64,000 nt of DNA from contig CAKAKS010000031.1 in NCBI GenBank assembly GCA_916700875.1, forward strand, positions 13,031,124-13,095,123, in the 5' to 3' direction. Origin of the DNA: Sebastes aleutianus (lineage: Eukaryota; Chordata; Actinopteri; Perciformes; Sebastidae). The notes under the pieces were generated by a model. The model was not told where the DNA came from. It saw only the letters and a list, made by a program, of their open reading frames with translations, and searched no databases. A program made the position numbers and the translations under genes. Shown here in pieces: positions 39,216-51,053 of the stretch. Each line of letters starts with the position of its first letter. The first letter of the stretch is position 1.

Positions 39216-41409
39216 AGAAGCTGTTAATACATCATTAAAACTACTAATGCGACTATTTATTTAATCAAGGCAAAAATTTACATAAAATTACAATCATTCA
39301 TTTCCTAATCATTTAAATTGTGTTTTTATGCAAATGACCATAGATGACAATAACAAAGTACAGTACAGTACCGTGTCCAGTACCCACCTACCCCCGTACA
39401 ATTGGGCTCCCCTAGAAGCTACGGTGTAAGTCGGACACTGTCATTTACCAAGCATAATATTATATTATAATGTTTTTTGTTTAAAATATATCAAACATTG
39501 AATGAATTGTAGACAAAAGTGGCAGATAAAATTTCTGAGTGGCAGACAAAAAAAGAAAATACATGCCTGCCACAGTGGCCCTGGGACAAACACATTATTT
39601 TAACTATATTAATACATTTAAACTGGACTAAAATTGAATAAAGGTATGCAGACATCAATAAATCATCGCTAAAAATACTTATACAAAGACATATGTGAAT
39701 ACAAACAAGTGCAGTCAGACTGTATACATAAAACATACCGATCCCTGTACACACATGCATTTACACTTACATACATGTGTACATACATAAATGCCTTAAA
39801 ACAGGCATGAACATAAACATTAATCAGTACATTTTAACCACAACATAAAATCAGTATGTTGTGGTTACGGGGCATTAGCAGTTGTATTTACCATCCTGAC
39901 CATCACTTAACAGGGCTCACTTTCTGTGTGCGTTTGTGTGTGTGTGTGTGTGTATGCACGTTTGCGGGCGTGTTAAAGCTTTTAGTGGGACAGAGACCGA
40001 GCAATTCCTCTTCTCTAACTGTCAGAGAGACCTCATCTACGTCTCTGATTGTTGTTCTGTGGTTCTGCCAAACACACACACACACACACACACTAGCAAA
40101 CACACACACCTCGAGAGTGCAGGTCCCTCCTGGTTTGCCCTCCCTACGCACAACACTCCACCTCCGCCCTCACACTCCTTTTATCTTCTCAAATATTGAT
40201 AAGTAGCTTTGCAACATTAATATCTTAGATGGCTTACAAGAACACTTAAATAAAAATCTCACTCCCCTCCTCCTCCTCCCACTCGTTCCCCCTCCCTGCC
40301 TCTCCTCCAGCCTCTCACTTGTTTTTCATTTGTGTAATGCGTTTGTCTGTTTGGGAAGTGGAGGGGGGGGGGGGACAAGAGGATTATAGGGAGTGTGTGT
40401 GTCTGTATGTTTGTATAATGAAAGTGGGTACTTCTTTTTTTTTTTTTTCGCATTTAAAGACCTTTTGACATAAAATTGTACAAAAAAAAAGAGCCAATAT
40501 GGTGTGGTGTGTTTTACTGGAAAATTAAAGCCAGGGCCGTAAGACTATAACTGTTTCTGATTGGTTGTTAAAATCGTATACCTGACACCTTAAACATAAT
40601 TCTGGTCAAAAGCTGTATTCAACAATAGCATCAACAATCATCCTTTATTTTTATAGATAAAGAAAAACACAAAAAATAACATCAAAGTTTGCTTTAGTTA
40701 GGTTCAAACTTACATTAAAGTTGATTTTTGCTCTTATACTATAATAAAGCACAGGGGGAAAAAAACAGGATTGTGCAAAACTACCAAAATATGCACTCCA
40801 TGTCAGCCACTCTCATCCAACACTCCTATTCAGTCACATGTAAATACTTTCTTCTGCCCCTGTCCACATGCTTTTGGAACAAAAACTAATGTGAAGGCCT
40901 ATAAGAGAGTAGAGACAATATTCAGGAGAGATCCTAGTGTTTTGTTAATTCTCTGTAAGATTCATTCAAGTTACTGTGAACACAAGTTAAAATAATTTCT
41001 ATGCAAGTACTTTAAGTACCATAAATAATTGTTATTGACTGTCATTGTACTGTAAATGCTGTATTCAATTATGTTAAGGAATCAGCACCCTTTCATTATA
41101 AGGCAAGCTGCCCTGTCCAGGCAAAAAATGCCCATGACACTAAACACCATATTGTCCACCTTTTTAAATTGCTTTGGAGATAAAAAATCAAATTTACTCA
41201 TCTATAATTTGCTGCTTTGCATTTGCCTGTGTGTCATGTTGGGAGGTAGACAGTAAAAGAAAGAGACAAAAGTGAGTGAGAAGGAGCTTGAGTGAGTGAA
41301 TAGACAGAGACAACCTGCAAAACATGGACATAATCTCATTTAACAAGTGGAGAGCAGCTCATTTCACTTACAAGGGATGACGGTGACTTGTTAACACTTA
41401 CCGCAGTAC

Positions 41410-41412
<3 letters not shown>
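39216..41412. other. Mostly unique non-coding DNA
   Basis: Short GT and CA tracts at 39938-39953 and 40073-40093, a G-run at 40362-40373 and a T-run at 40434-40448. No exon recognised on either strand. Confidence 0.5.

Positions 41413-41467
<55 letters not shown>
41413..41467. repeat. (GT)n microsatellite
   Basis: About 27 perfect GT units. Confidence 0.97.
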
Positions 41468-41468
<1 letters not shown>

Positions 41469-41628
41469 CTGGTGTGTGACTTGACAAGATTTAACCACGC
41501 TGAGGTCCCGAGAGGCTGATGGAGAGTTTTAAAGGGATTAGAACAGGATTAGGGACCAACTGGGAGGGATTAGCCCCCGACTCTTATAGCTGCTCACATA
41601 GCAGATACCTGACACACAATGCCTTTCA

Positions 41629-41760
41629 CACACACGCACACACACGCACACACGCACACACATGCACACACACACACATACACACACACACACACACACA
41701 GTGACCTCTGGACAGTGTTTTTGTCTTCCCGTGTCATCTCCCCAACAAGTGTTGCACAAA
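41629..41760 (+). repeat. Microsatellite-linked dispersed repeat, copy 2
   Basis: A CA array with ACGC/ACAT interruptions (41629-41700) abuts a unique block, GTGACCTCTGGACAGTGTTT then CGTGTCATCTC, at 41701-41760. That block matches the reverse complement of 37861-37922, differing by an 8-bp gap after GTCTTCC and a short insertion. Confidence 0.8.
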
Positions 41761-41905
41761 AATGTTTCCTGCAGGCAGGGGAAAATGTGGTGTGTGTGTG
41801 AAAGAGACAGAAAGAGAGGGAGGGAGAATGGACATTTAAGGAATTACAGAGTGGTGATGTGGATGATATATATATATCAGAATTAAGAGTCCTATGCATT
41901 TATAA

Positions 41906-42623
41906 TAGGGCTGTCAATTGATTAAAATGTTTAATTGCGATTAATCGCAAATTAATCATACAGTTTTTTTATCTGAGCTTTGTCAAGTATTTAATACTCT
42001 TATCAACATGGGAGTTGGCAAATATGCTTACTTTATAATAATACTAATGGATGTACTGTATATATTTACTACTGTAAATCAATTAACAACTGAAAACAAT
42101 GACAGATATTGTCCAGAAACCCTCACAGGTACTGCATTTAGCATAAAACAAATGCTCAAATCATAAATTAGCAAACTCAAGCCCAAGAGGCAACAACAGC
42201 TGTCAGTGTGTCAGTGTGCTGATTTAACTATGACTTGCCCAAAACTGCATGTGATTATCATAAAGTGAACATGTCTGTAAAGGGGAGACTCGTGGGTACC
42301 CATAGAACCAATTTCCATTCACATATCTTGAGGTCAGAGGTCAAGGGACCCTTTTGAAAAATGACAGTTTTTCCCCGCCACAATTTAGCGCAAGTTTGCA
42401 GCGTAATTTAGCCTCCTTCATGACAAGCTAGTATGACATGGTTGAATTCCTGAATTCCTTAGATTTGCTAGTTTCATATGATATCAGTATCTTCCCTCTA
42501 GCTTTTAAACTGAACCTGCTACAACCTAAAAATCGCAGGTTGCGTTAATGCGTTAAAGAAATTAGTGGTGTTAAAAGGAATTTGCGTTATCGTGTTAGTA
42601 ACGCGTTAACTTTGACAGCCCTA
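41906..42623. mobile_element. AGGGCTGTCAA-family MITE, full length
   Basis: A 718-bp copy starting TAGGGCTGTCAATTGATT and ending TTTGACAGCCCTA. Just inside both ends are ATTAATCGCAAATTAAT- and GCGTTAACGCG-like palindromic words. It aligns to the copy at 17936 through GTCCAGAAACCCTCACAGGT and GGTCAGAGGTCAAGGGACCC. Flanking 8-mers do not match. Confidence 0.85.
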
Positions 42624-42730
42624 CTTTATTTACCTTCAGTCAACTTTTCAGTGCACTAACTTCAAAGTTGAATCACTCTTGTGTCTAAAAATAATCTTAG
42701 AAATACTCCACATCTTGGGTATTATGTGAC

Positions 42731-42925
42731 TACACACACACACAGACAAACATGCACACACACACACACACACACTGCACACACAGACAAAAAGGGCCTC
42801 TTGACCGCGTATTTACCCGAGCGCAGCCTCTTCCTTCAACAAGACAAATATTTGGTCCAGAGCGTTTGCCACTTTTGTGTGTGTGTGTGTGTGTGTGCGC
42901 ACTACGTGTGTGAGTGTGTGTGTGT
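42731..42925. repeat. CA and GT tracts flanking unique sequence
   Basis: CA tracts at 42733-42775 and a GT tract at 42877-42925 enclose about 90 bp of CpG-containing unique sequence (CGTATTTACCCGAGCGCAGC). Confidence 0.85.
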
Positions 42926-43075
42926 CGCGGGGCGGTTTTTCCGGGGGAAGCCAAATGGAGAAGAGTGATCGGCCGACGTACGGTGAGGTTCATCAAAGTC
43001 ACGGCGCGCGACGGCACTCATTTTTCATTGGCTGAGGGGTCCCGCGCACCTGCAACCTGCAGCAGCCAGCCCACC
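42926..43075. other. GC/CpG-rich patch
   Basis: Contains CGCGGGGCGG, CGGCCGACGTACGG and CACGGCGCGCGACGG, well above the surrounding CpG content. An ATG at 42955 is followed 28 nt later by GGTGAGG, resembling a short first exon and donor, but there is no other support. A purine-rich tract follows to about 43200. Confidence 0.5.
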
Positions 43076-43529
43076 TGAGAGGGAGGGAGGGATGAGAGAA
43101 AGAAAGATGGTGACAGAGGAAGAGAGGAAGAATCAGACATGAGGAAGAGCTGCTGGAGGAAACCAAGAGCATGAGGGAGGGAAGAGAGAGAGAGAGGGAG
43201 CACACTGGTGTTTGGGACAGTTTGAACGACAGCGTTCTCCCTTTTACATTTCACACCCGGGCGCTCCTCGCACCGCTGGGGGGGAGGAGGCGTGTGTGGT
43301 GTGTGTTGTTTTGCTCAAGGGAGAAAGATGGGGAGATACATTCTGAAGATGTTATTATTATACGTTTACCTTGTTTTGGGCTCAAAGGAGGACTAAAAAA
43401 AGACAAACACGCACAAAGCACACAGTTAGAGCACACCTCCACATACACATGCAAACAGACATGTGGTTGAACTTACGCACTGTTTAAAGTTCACTTTTTA
43501 ATGTGGATCAACATATTCTTATACAACGG

Positions 43530-43870
43530 TTCGTATGATATCTGATATATATGTATATACGTATATCTACGATATATGATTCATTTTCCTACGAATGTTC
43601 AGCAACATGTTTAATTTTCCGCTCGTTACATGCATACAGTGTTTTCAAAATAAACTTCCGTCTTCACAGGAAACAACTTCCTTAGGTTTAGGCAACAAAC
43701 CTACTTAGTTAGGCTAAGGAAAAGATCGACTCGGTTAGGATTAGGCAACAAAACTACTTAATTTGATTTTGGAAAAGATCGTGGTTTGGCTAAAAAATAA
43801 CTTCGGAAGTGGCGTTACTTAAGTACGTAAGTTACGTGACAAATAAATCAACGTTGACCTCTGGTTTCAC
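43530..43870. mobile_element. Element related to 53713, unexpanded form
   Basis: Read on the minus strand, 43610-43860 follows the order of the element at 53713: …GGTTTGTTGCCTAAACCTAA, then CTTCCTGTGAAGACGGAAGT… and TTTATTTTGAAAAC. Here the 27-bp CCTAAACC module is present about twice (43681-43700 and 43740-43765) rather than 21 times. An A/T-rich imperfect palindrome with ATATACGTATAT lies at 43530-43595. Confidence 0.65.
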
Positions 43871-44253
43871 ACGGGACACGAACGGTGGACTCCTGGGCGA
43901 AAGTCCAATATTTTTTGACCCACCCATCCACCACGACCTCCAACCTACGCGACGTTCGCCGCATTTTATACTTCCTAGGGATATATACAAATTACAGTGC
44001 ATTATTTTCCGTAGGTATAGCTATGAACAGTGTATGAGAACAGCCTGTCTGGATACATGACCTCTCGTTGAGGCCACATTTTAGAATTTAAACAGTGGGA
44101 ATATGGCTATGGACTCTACCTCTTGTCTCTCACTACATTTCTGAAATAAGCTCTTACTGTATTTCATTTGCTCCTAACTGCAACCTGGCTGATAGTTTTT
44201 TTTAATCTTTTGCCCATCAGACTTTGCAGTGCTATCATAACCTCTCGAAATCA

Positions 44254-44714
44254 ACCGGTTAGACCGTTATCAGGTCATTAAATGTGCATTATCAGTGGTT
44301 ATAAGCTTCATAGATGTGGGTCAGAAGGGGCCTTCTACACCTACTAGTATGTTTAATCATCGATTCACATGGGCGATCTTGGAAAGAATGAATAAAAGAA
44401 GCCTAATGTGACATCCAGGGACCGTAGTAATTACCGTGTGAAACCAACAACATGTAGTTGGCTTTGTGTTCACAAGTGTTAAGTTTCACTTTCTTTTTTC
44501 AAATGTAGTTACTTGAAGCCAAAACACGATCTTTTCCCCTGAACTTAACTAAGTGGTTTTGTTGTCTAAACCTAAACAAGCTCTTTTTGTGTTGCTTTTT
44601 AAGTTTCACATTCACTTTTACAACATAGTAGGCACAGCAGGCCCGTACTGACCCACATTTATGAGGCTTATGACTGATTACGCACATTTAATGAGCTGAT
44701 AACAGCCAAATCGG
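44254..44714. mobile_element. Long-TIR DNA element, second copy
   Basis: The left arm reads GTTATCAGGTCATTAAATGT, GCATTATCAGTGGTTATAAG and GATGTGGGTCAGAAGGGGCC. The right arm on the minus strand reads GTTATCAGCTCATTAAATGT, GCGTAATCAGTCATAAG and AATGTGGGTCAGTACGGGCC. These are inverted repeats of about 90 bp. The interior has GTGGTTTTGTTGTCTAAACC, the same module as the 27-bp minisatellite unit. Same family as 21171-22262, without the nested insertion. Confidence 0.85.
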
Positions 44715-46080
44715 GTGCAGAAATGATGGCCAAAACTACAAAAATAACCTAGTTTTAATAAACTGGAATTCTCCTTTAATCTCATCTTTGAATGCCACTC
44801 CCTAAATAAATTAAAAAAAATCCACTACAAATATCGAATGACTTTTCTTGTTTAGAATTGAACCTGTTGCTTTTATAGCATGTTTGTGGAGAAATATATT
44901 GAAGACATTGTAATTGGGAATCCATCAGCCAATCAGAAACAAGTACTTCCCATAGTTATACATACAGAATATATGTTTTTACAAGTTTTGTTGTTAATGT
45001 TTCTTCAAATGCCTTTTTCTACAACAAGTTAAAAAAGTAAGTGAATCACTAACAGTAATTCAGTTTGTGTGTATGTGTTTGCTCGTAGTGGGGGTGGGGG
45101 GGTGTCACCTGCAGCAGGTTGAGGTCATCATAACTGTGTGATGTCCATCGCGCCTGTCAACACACGTTTGATTGTACACACACCTCGCCGCTGCCCCCGG
45201 CGATAGAAACCCAGCGTCTGTCCGCCATACTACACGCAATACTGGAGCCATCACTCAGCCACTGTCACACACAGACACACACACTTACAGAGACACACAC
45301 ATGCAGGTAAAGACACATATAAATAGACACAATGTGACAGAAACACACGCGCACATGGTCCAGCAGACACACATATCACTTACACACTCCCTCCCGCCGC
45401 TTGGGTTCAAGCATACACACTCTCACTCACTCATAACAGACGGCTTACACTGGAAATGAAGCTAATCCATCACCTGGAACACACACGCACACACACAAAC
45501 ACACACACGCACACACAGCAGGCATCGTCACCTTCACAGCTCACCTACTATCATTGTGGCATCCATGCCTGCTGGACACTGTAGCTGCTGTGATGAATTC
45601 ATAAATGCACACACACACATGTATGTGAATTCATAAATGCACACAAGCACTGTATACAAGACCAAAGAAATGCAAAAATAAAAAGGCCTTTTTGTTTAAG
45701 TTCTTTTTGTTATCTGAAGTTCACATACAATACGCTTTCATTCTTGCTTTCATCTTATTTTCTTTTCTGTTATGTGTCACTAAACCGATGGTGAACTTCA
45801 GTATTTTTCGAAAGGCTGTACAAACCTCACCCAAAGCTTCCTGCCTCAGCAGATCCACACTGACGCACACGTCCACAGATATCATTCAAAATACTAAAGC
45901 AAACCATACAAAATATTATATGAAGTCATGAAAGGAAATGGTGGTGCAAATGCTGTCAAACATACTGTATTTAAATTGCTTTACTCAATTTAATGTTGGT
46001 TTACTATAGTTTAACTATATATTGTGAGGCTGTATTAGTTTGGAAACATCGGAAGATACTCAGTAATAAAGATCAGGTAC
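44715..46080. other. Non-coding DNA with CA-rich interval
   Basis: A diffuse CA-rich interval spans 45170-45540. GAATTCATAAATGCACACA occurs twice, at about 45594 and 45629. No exon recognised. Confidence 0.55.
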
Positions 46081-46084
46081 AAGG

Positions 46085-46150
46085 AGCGCCTTAGTAGCTG
46101 TGTGGTTACCGCGCAAATATCCATAACGTTGCCGGTTCAATTTCATTATA
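46085..46150 (+). mobile_element. SINE head, tRNA-like promoter
   Basis: GCGCCTTAGTAGCTGTGTGG gives an A-box-like TAGCTGTGTGG at 46095-46105. GCCGGTTCAATTTC gives a B-box-like GGTTCAATTTC at 46134-46144, with ordinary tRNA spacing. Flanking sequence does not fold as a tRNA that I can confirm, and the B box departs from GGTTCRANNCC at the end, so this is a decayed SINE fragment and not a tRNA gene. Confidence 0.55.
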
Positions 46151-48925
46151 ATATACTAATAACAGAGGCTTTGGCTTTGGGGTTCTTTTACCTCTTGGTC
46201 CCCTGGCCTGTGCCTGGTAGGCCCATTCTGAAATCCATCCATGCCTGTACCCCTATACATTAATTTAAAAGTTGCGTGTAAAAGGTAAGAAAGAAACATG
46301 TCGACAGAGACACCGCTTTTACCACAATAAGCCTTTTTACCGACAGACAATTAAGGCATGTCATAGTAACAAAAGCACATCACTGATGGAAGAAGTATTA
46401 AGATTATTTACTTAAGTAAAAGTAGTAATATGCCAGTGCAAAATAAAAAACTCACTACTTAAAGGATAGGCTCAGATTTTTCTTTTGTCTCAAGAAAACA
46501 TTTGTTGCAGTTATTTGTTGCTGTAATCATTCATCCTCTCCATGTCGGCAGTGAAGCAATGCCTCGTGTGACTAAACTGTCAGAAATAGGGACTTGTTCC
46601 GTGGAGTAATACTGGTGTTGCATTGTTGCCATGGACAAAAGCTGCCATAAAGCTATCAATGTCTAAGTCCAGGACTTGAGTAAATTAACTTATACTTTCC
46701 ATCACTGAAGCACAGTTGTAATTAATAGTGATTAATAACATCTGTATTTTCCTTTAGGTCTTTCAGGGCCTGCCAGTCGTGCTTGCCTCACTGGGACATC
46801 TAAATGGAACAGCAGCATTGTTAATGTTATTAGTTTACCCGTAGCCTTCCCTCTATGACAAGTCAAAATATCTTCTGTGAAGAAGGCATATTATTCATCC
46901 AAATGAAAACTCTTCCACAGCTTCGACCAAAACACAACCCAACAGCTGTGACTGATGCAAAACTCAAACCAATATTACCCCCCTCCAGAACAGCAAGAAC
47001 ACAAAATTCCTCAGAGAATCACTGGTGTGCGTGTTTGACAAATGCTCGCCGGCAGCGCTGCGGTCCCGTCCAGCAGCTCGCTGAAGGCTACAGCGGGCGT
47101 CGTTTTCGTTGCTCTCTTGTTACTGGGCTGTAAATCCAGCGGATGGCTCCTGTCTCTGCGTATTGATCCGCTCCGTCACCTTGAACCTCGGTATTGACAC
47201 ATGGGGCGACGCTGAGCGGGGGAAAAGCGGCAATTTACCGACCCTCAATTATGACATTCATAGATGATGTCACAACAGGGGCACGGGGGGGCTGAGAGAC
47301 ACACGCACTTCGTCAAGGGATCGAATCCATTTGTTTGAGCTTTTGTGCGCCGAAACACACACACACACACACAGACACACACACACACACACACACTCAA
47401 ACACTCAAACACACGCCAAGAAAAGGCTTTCTATCCTAAACAGCACTTAATGGCACCCTGTGTGCTTGTGTGCGATTTTATGTGTGTCGGCGCTTAGAGC
47501 GTGTGTGTGTGTATCACCTCTGACAGCCGATGTAATGTCTGCTGTCCTCTCGTTCCCCAGACAGATGGTTCACTGGACCATGTCATTAGCAGAATACAGT
47601 CGGCCATTATAATGTCATATTAAATACCACATATTAAAACATTCTCTGCTCCCTGCTGAAACCTTTCGGCTCCGCGTCTATTGTCCTGTAAGGCCAGGTG
47701 TGTAGCAGTAAAAGCACGTAATTACCGCGCAACAGTCGGACACAAACATTTTTAATGTTCTGCTGAAACTTCACAGGTTCAATGTTGTATTCAGACTCAT
47801 ATTTGTGGCCGGGAACGTCTCTTTAGGGAAGCCCGAAAAGGAAATTCTTGTTCATTTCTTCAAACAGTGATCATGTACAGTAGTCGTCCTTGACCAATGA
47901 GTACCACTATTGTTTGAGTCTGTATCTTTATCTCTGAGAGTGTGTAGAAAAATTGGGAAAATGTAATTTGGAATGAATTTGAAATGTTTCAACCGAGCTG
48001 CATTACAAGTTTGACCCTATAAATGACAACAGTACACAATATACCAACATAGAGGTGAACAAACAGTGATCTGTGTTTTGAAGACATTTCTTAAGAAAAA
48101 AATGACTAACATTCACTGGTTGTAGCTTCTCAAATGTGTGCATTTTGGATCTTCTCTGTTTTATATTATTGTAAACAGAATATATTTTGGATTGTGAACT
48201 GGTGGTTGGATAAAACCAGATTTAAAATTTAGAAATGGGAAATGGCATTTTTTAGGCCTAATGATAAATTGAATAATCAAGTTGATACATGGCAGATTAA
48301 TTGATAATCAAAATAATTGTTGCAGCCATAGTGTAAATACAAAATTATGTATATTTTTAAATGTTTTTGCTTGAAAGAAAATGCATTATATCTTTTCTCG
48401 GCTCACACGCAAAGTTCGACTTTCAAGCAAATGCAAGTATTTGAAGTTGAAAAAAATACAGCACTCGTCCATGCTATTTCAAAAAGAGCAAATGGCTCTG
48501 CTTTTAAGGCCATTTCGCTTCCCTTTGAAATAATTATGATCTTTCAATGACCCAACTTTGGGTCCTGACCTTCACATGAAGTACACTGCTATATTGCATT
48601 ACAAATGGATTTCAAATTGAAGCCATATCAGATGTCACATATCTGATTCAGTAAGTAGTGGCCAGGGGCCGCCCAGCCATCGTTAATACTGTATTCACAA
48701 TCCATTGATGAGATCATGAAAAACTGTGTGTGTGTGTGTGTTTCTTGTGTGTTTGCCCTCTTAAGACTCACCCCTGCATATACTGACACTCATAAATACA
48801 CACAGAAAGAGAGACACACTCCCCAGGGCCCGAGTGCTCTCAGTGTTGACCGTTGAGGATGTGGGTCAGAGTGAGAGGGCACAGAGAGAGAGGCTCTCAA
48901 CGGCCTACACAGATGGGCCATAGTC

Positions 48926-48956
<31 letters not shown>

Positions 48957-51053
48957 GATGAACACACACGCGCGCACACACTCTGGAAGGTCAGGGTTCA
49001 CCTGGAGAAGCTCTGGTCACCGTCCATCCATCAGTTTTATTACAGAGCCATGTCAAAACAGAGTGGACGAGGGATGCGAGACACAAACAGATTGTTGAAA
49101 TGGAAAAAAAAAAAGAATAGCGGACAAGAAGAGACTCTTAAGACGGTAAAAAGTCTAAGAAAATAGTATTCATAAAGTTCTAGTAACGCATAAATACGCT
49201 TCCTACATGTACTTTATCACTTTCTGTCTCTGCGAAAAAACTCTGCGTGTATATTTACGCATGTCTGAGTGAGTTCATACAGCATATGTACTTTTAGAAT
49301 GAGGTCTCTTAAGTGTGTGTCTGTGTGTGCATATGTCTGTCATCTCCTTATTTCCCCACAGTTTTCCCACGGGAGAATGTCCGCCATTTTGTCCTGTCAC
49401 TCCCCTGTGCTTTTTTCCCCTCTTCGCCTGTCCAATAATGACAGTTTAATTTGCCAGCCAATTACACCTGAGCGGTATTTAAATGAGCCAATCAGGACTC
49501 CTGACAGGATGACTAGTCGCTCCAGTTAGCACTCAGACGCAGAGGTCGATTTACTCTCCGGCTCACTTAGCGACACTGTTTGGAGACTTCGAGTACACCA
49601 ACAGTATTACTGACAGTATCATGTACACCAAACCGTTTAAAAGAATCTGTAAAACATCTTTCTTTAAATCAAAAAAAAAAAAAATTATGTCAACAAGTTT
49701 GACAGTTCCTTTATTTTTAATTTAGATTTGGAGAAAATAAAAGAAAGGGAAGAAAACAGTGTGAAATAGGAAAGAAGAGAAAAGGAAACAAAGCAAAACG
49801 AAACAAGAGGAGGTGAAATGAAATGAAACAAAAGGGAGAGAGATTGACGGGGGGTCAATCCTAATCTCCTCTTGGCCCGTGTGTAAATAACGTCTAAGCA
49901 TCTTATCTTGCTCATTTATGTAATGGGGGACTTTACTGAAACACTGTGTACTTAAGCTTCTAGAGGCCTTAGATGTATTTGCACAAGCATGTGTGTGTGT
50001 TTGTGTGTGGGAACTTATTGTGCTCTTATTGGTGCACATATTTATAAAAAACAGGTGTATAGGTATCAAAAATGTAATTATTCAATGTGTTTTCTGTATG
50101 GACTCGGTGTGCAAGTGACTTTTCAATGTGTGTTTTCAGTGTGTATGTTTGTGTGTGTGTGCGTGCACTCCTTGATTAAACGGCCCCTTTAATCTCAGCT
50201 GCTTCCTGCCTTCCCAAGGTCCCCTCCAATAAGAGTAACTGCCTCCTGCCCCGCACAATAACTGTAACTGTGCTTTTTAATACCAAGCGATGGTAAGTAA
50301 AAATAACCTGAGTCTAATATCTTCAGATTAAATACATCTTTTACAGTCTGGCTTTGCCCCGCTGTGCTGCTTTTAAGCTATTCCCACGCACACACATACA
50401 CTATACGCATCCGTATAGACACCGCATGCATTATCACACACTAAACACATATACTTGATAATCACAGTGGCATAACCACACTTAGAAATATTAAATGTTG
50501 CTAGAAGAAGCTTTGCAAATTGCACTTGTGACCTGACCTGCGCAGCTTTTTTGGCACCCCGGAAAAAAAATTACTCTGCTTGATGAGTATGTAATGACGA
50601 TTTCTGCTGCATGCAGTCAAACAAGGAAGAGCAACCTGTTATAGTAATGACTCACTGTAGGTTCAACCAGAAGCAAGGCACTAACGCTGCCACGGTTGCA
50701 GATTTTAATTGCCACCGGGACCAAGAGTTCTTCTCACTCAGGTCTGATAATGTAGCAGGTTGATGTCAGTGCTGTCCATTATGATGCAGCTTGTGATGAA
50801 ATGTTGATGTTTTAAAAGATGTTAAAATTGAACTGGCATACTTCATCATACTAATTAATAAGGATAGGAAAGAAAAAGGAAAAAAAGAGGGATAGAAGGT
50901 AAGAAAGCAACTGTAGAAAACATAAGAAAGAGACAGAGGGGAAATCAGGTGGCTCGTGTTTTATCTGTTTGTTAATTATTTCTCTAGTTAATTTCCTTTT
51001 TGTATTTAGATGCTTCGTTAATACTGCGCATCTGAGAGTCATGCCAATAAAAA
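46151..51053. other. Mostly unique non-coding DNA
   Basis: CA arrays at 47356-47396 and 48927-48953 and small GT tracts at 48725-48741 and 50149-50164. A purine-rich + tract lies at 49730-49850. The unique parts 47560-47760 (CACGTAATTACCGCGC) and 50175-50330 look like candidate regulatory DNA. No exon recognised. Confidence 0.5.
47356..47396. repeat. (CA)n microsatellite
   Basis: About 20 units with one CAGACA interruption. Confidence 0.94.

Noticed and set aside
46095..46144. Possible tRNA gene
   Set aside because: A- and B-box-like words are present, but the B box is degenerate and I could not build acceptor and anticodon stems. A SINE fragment is more likely.
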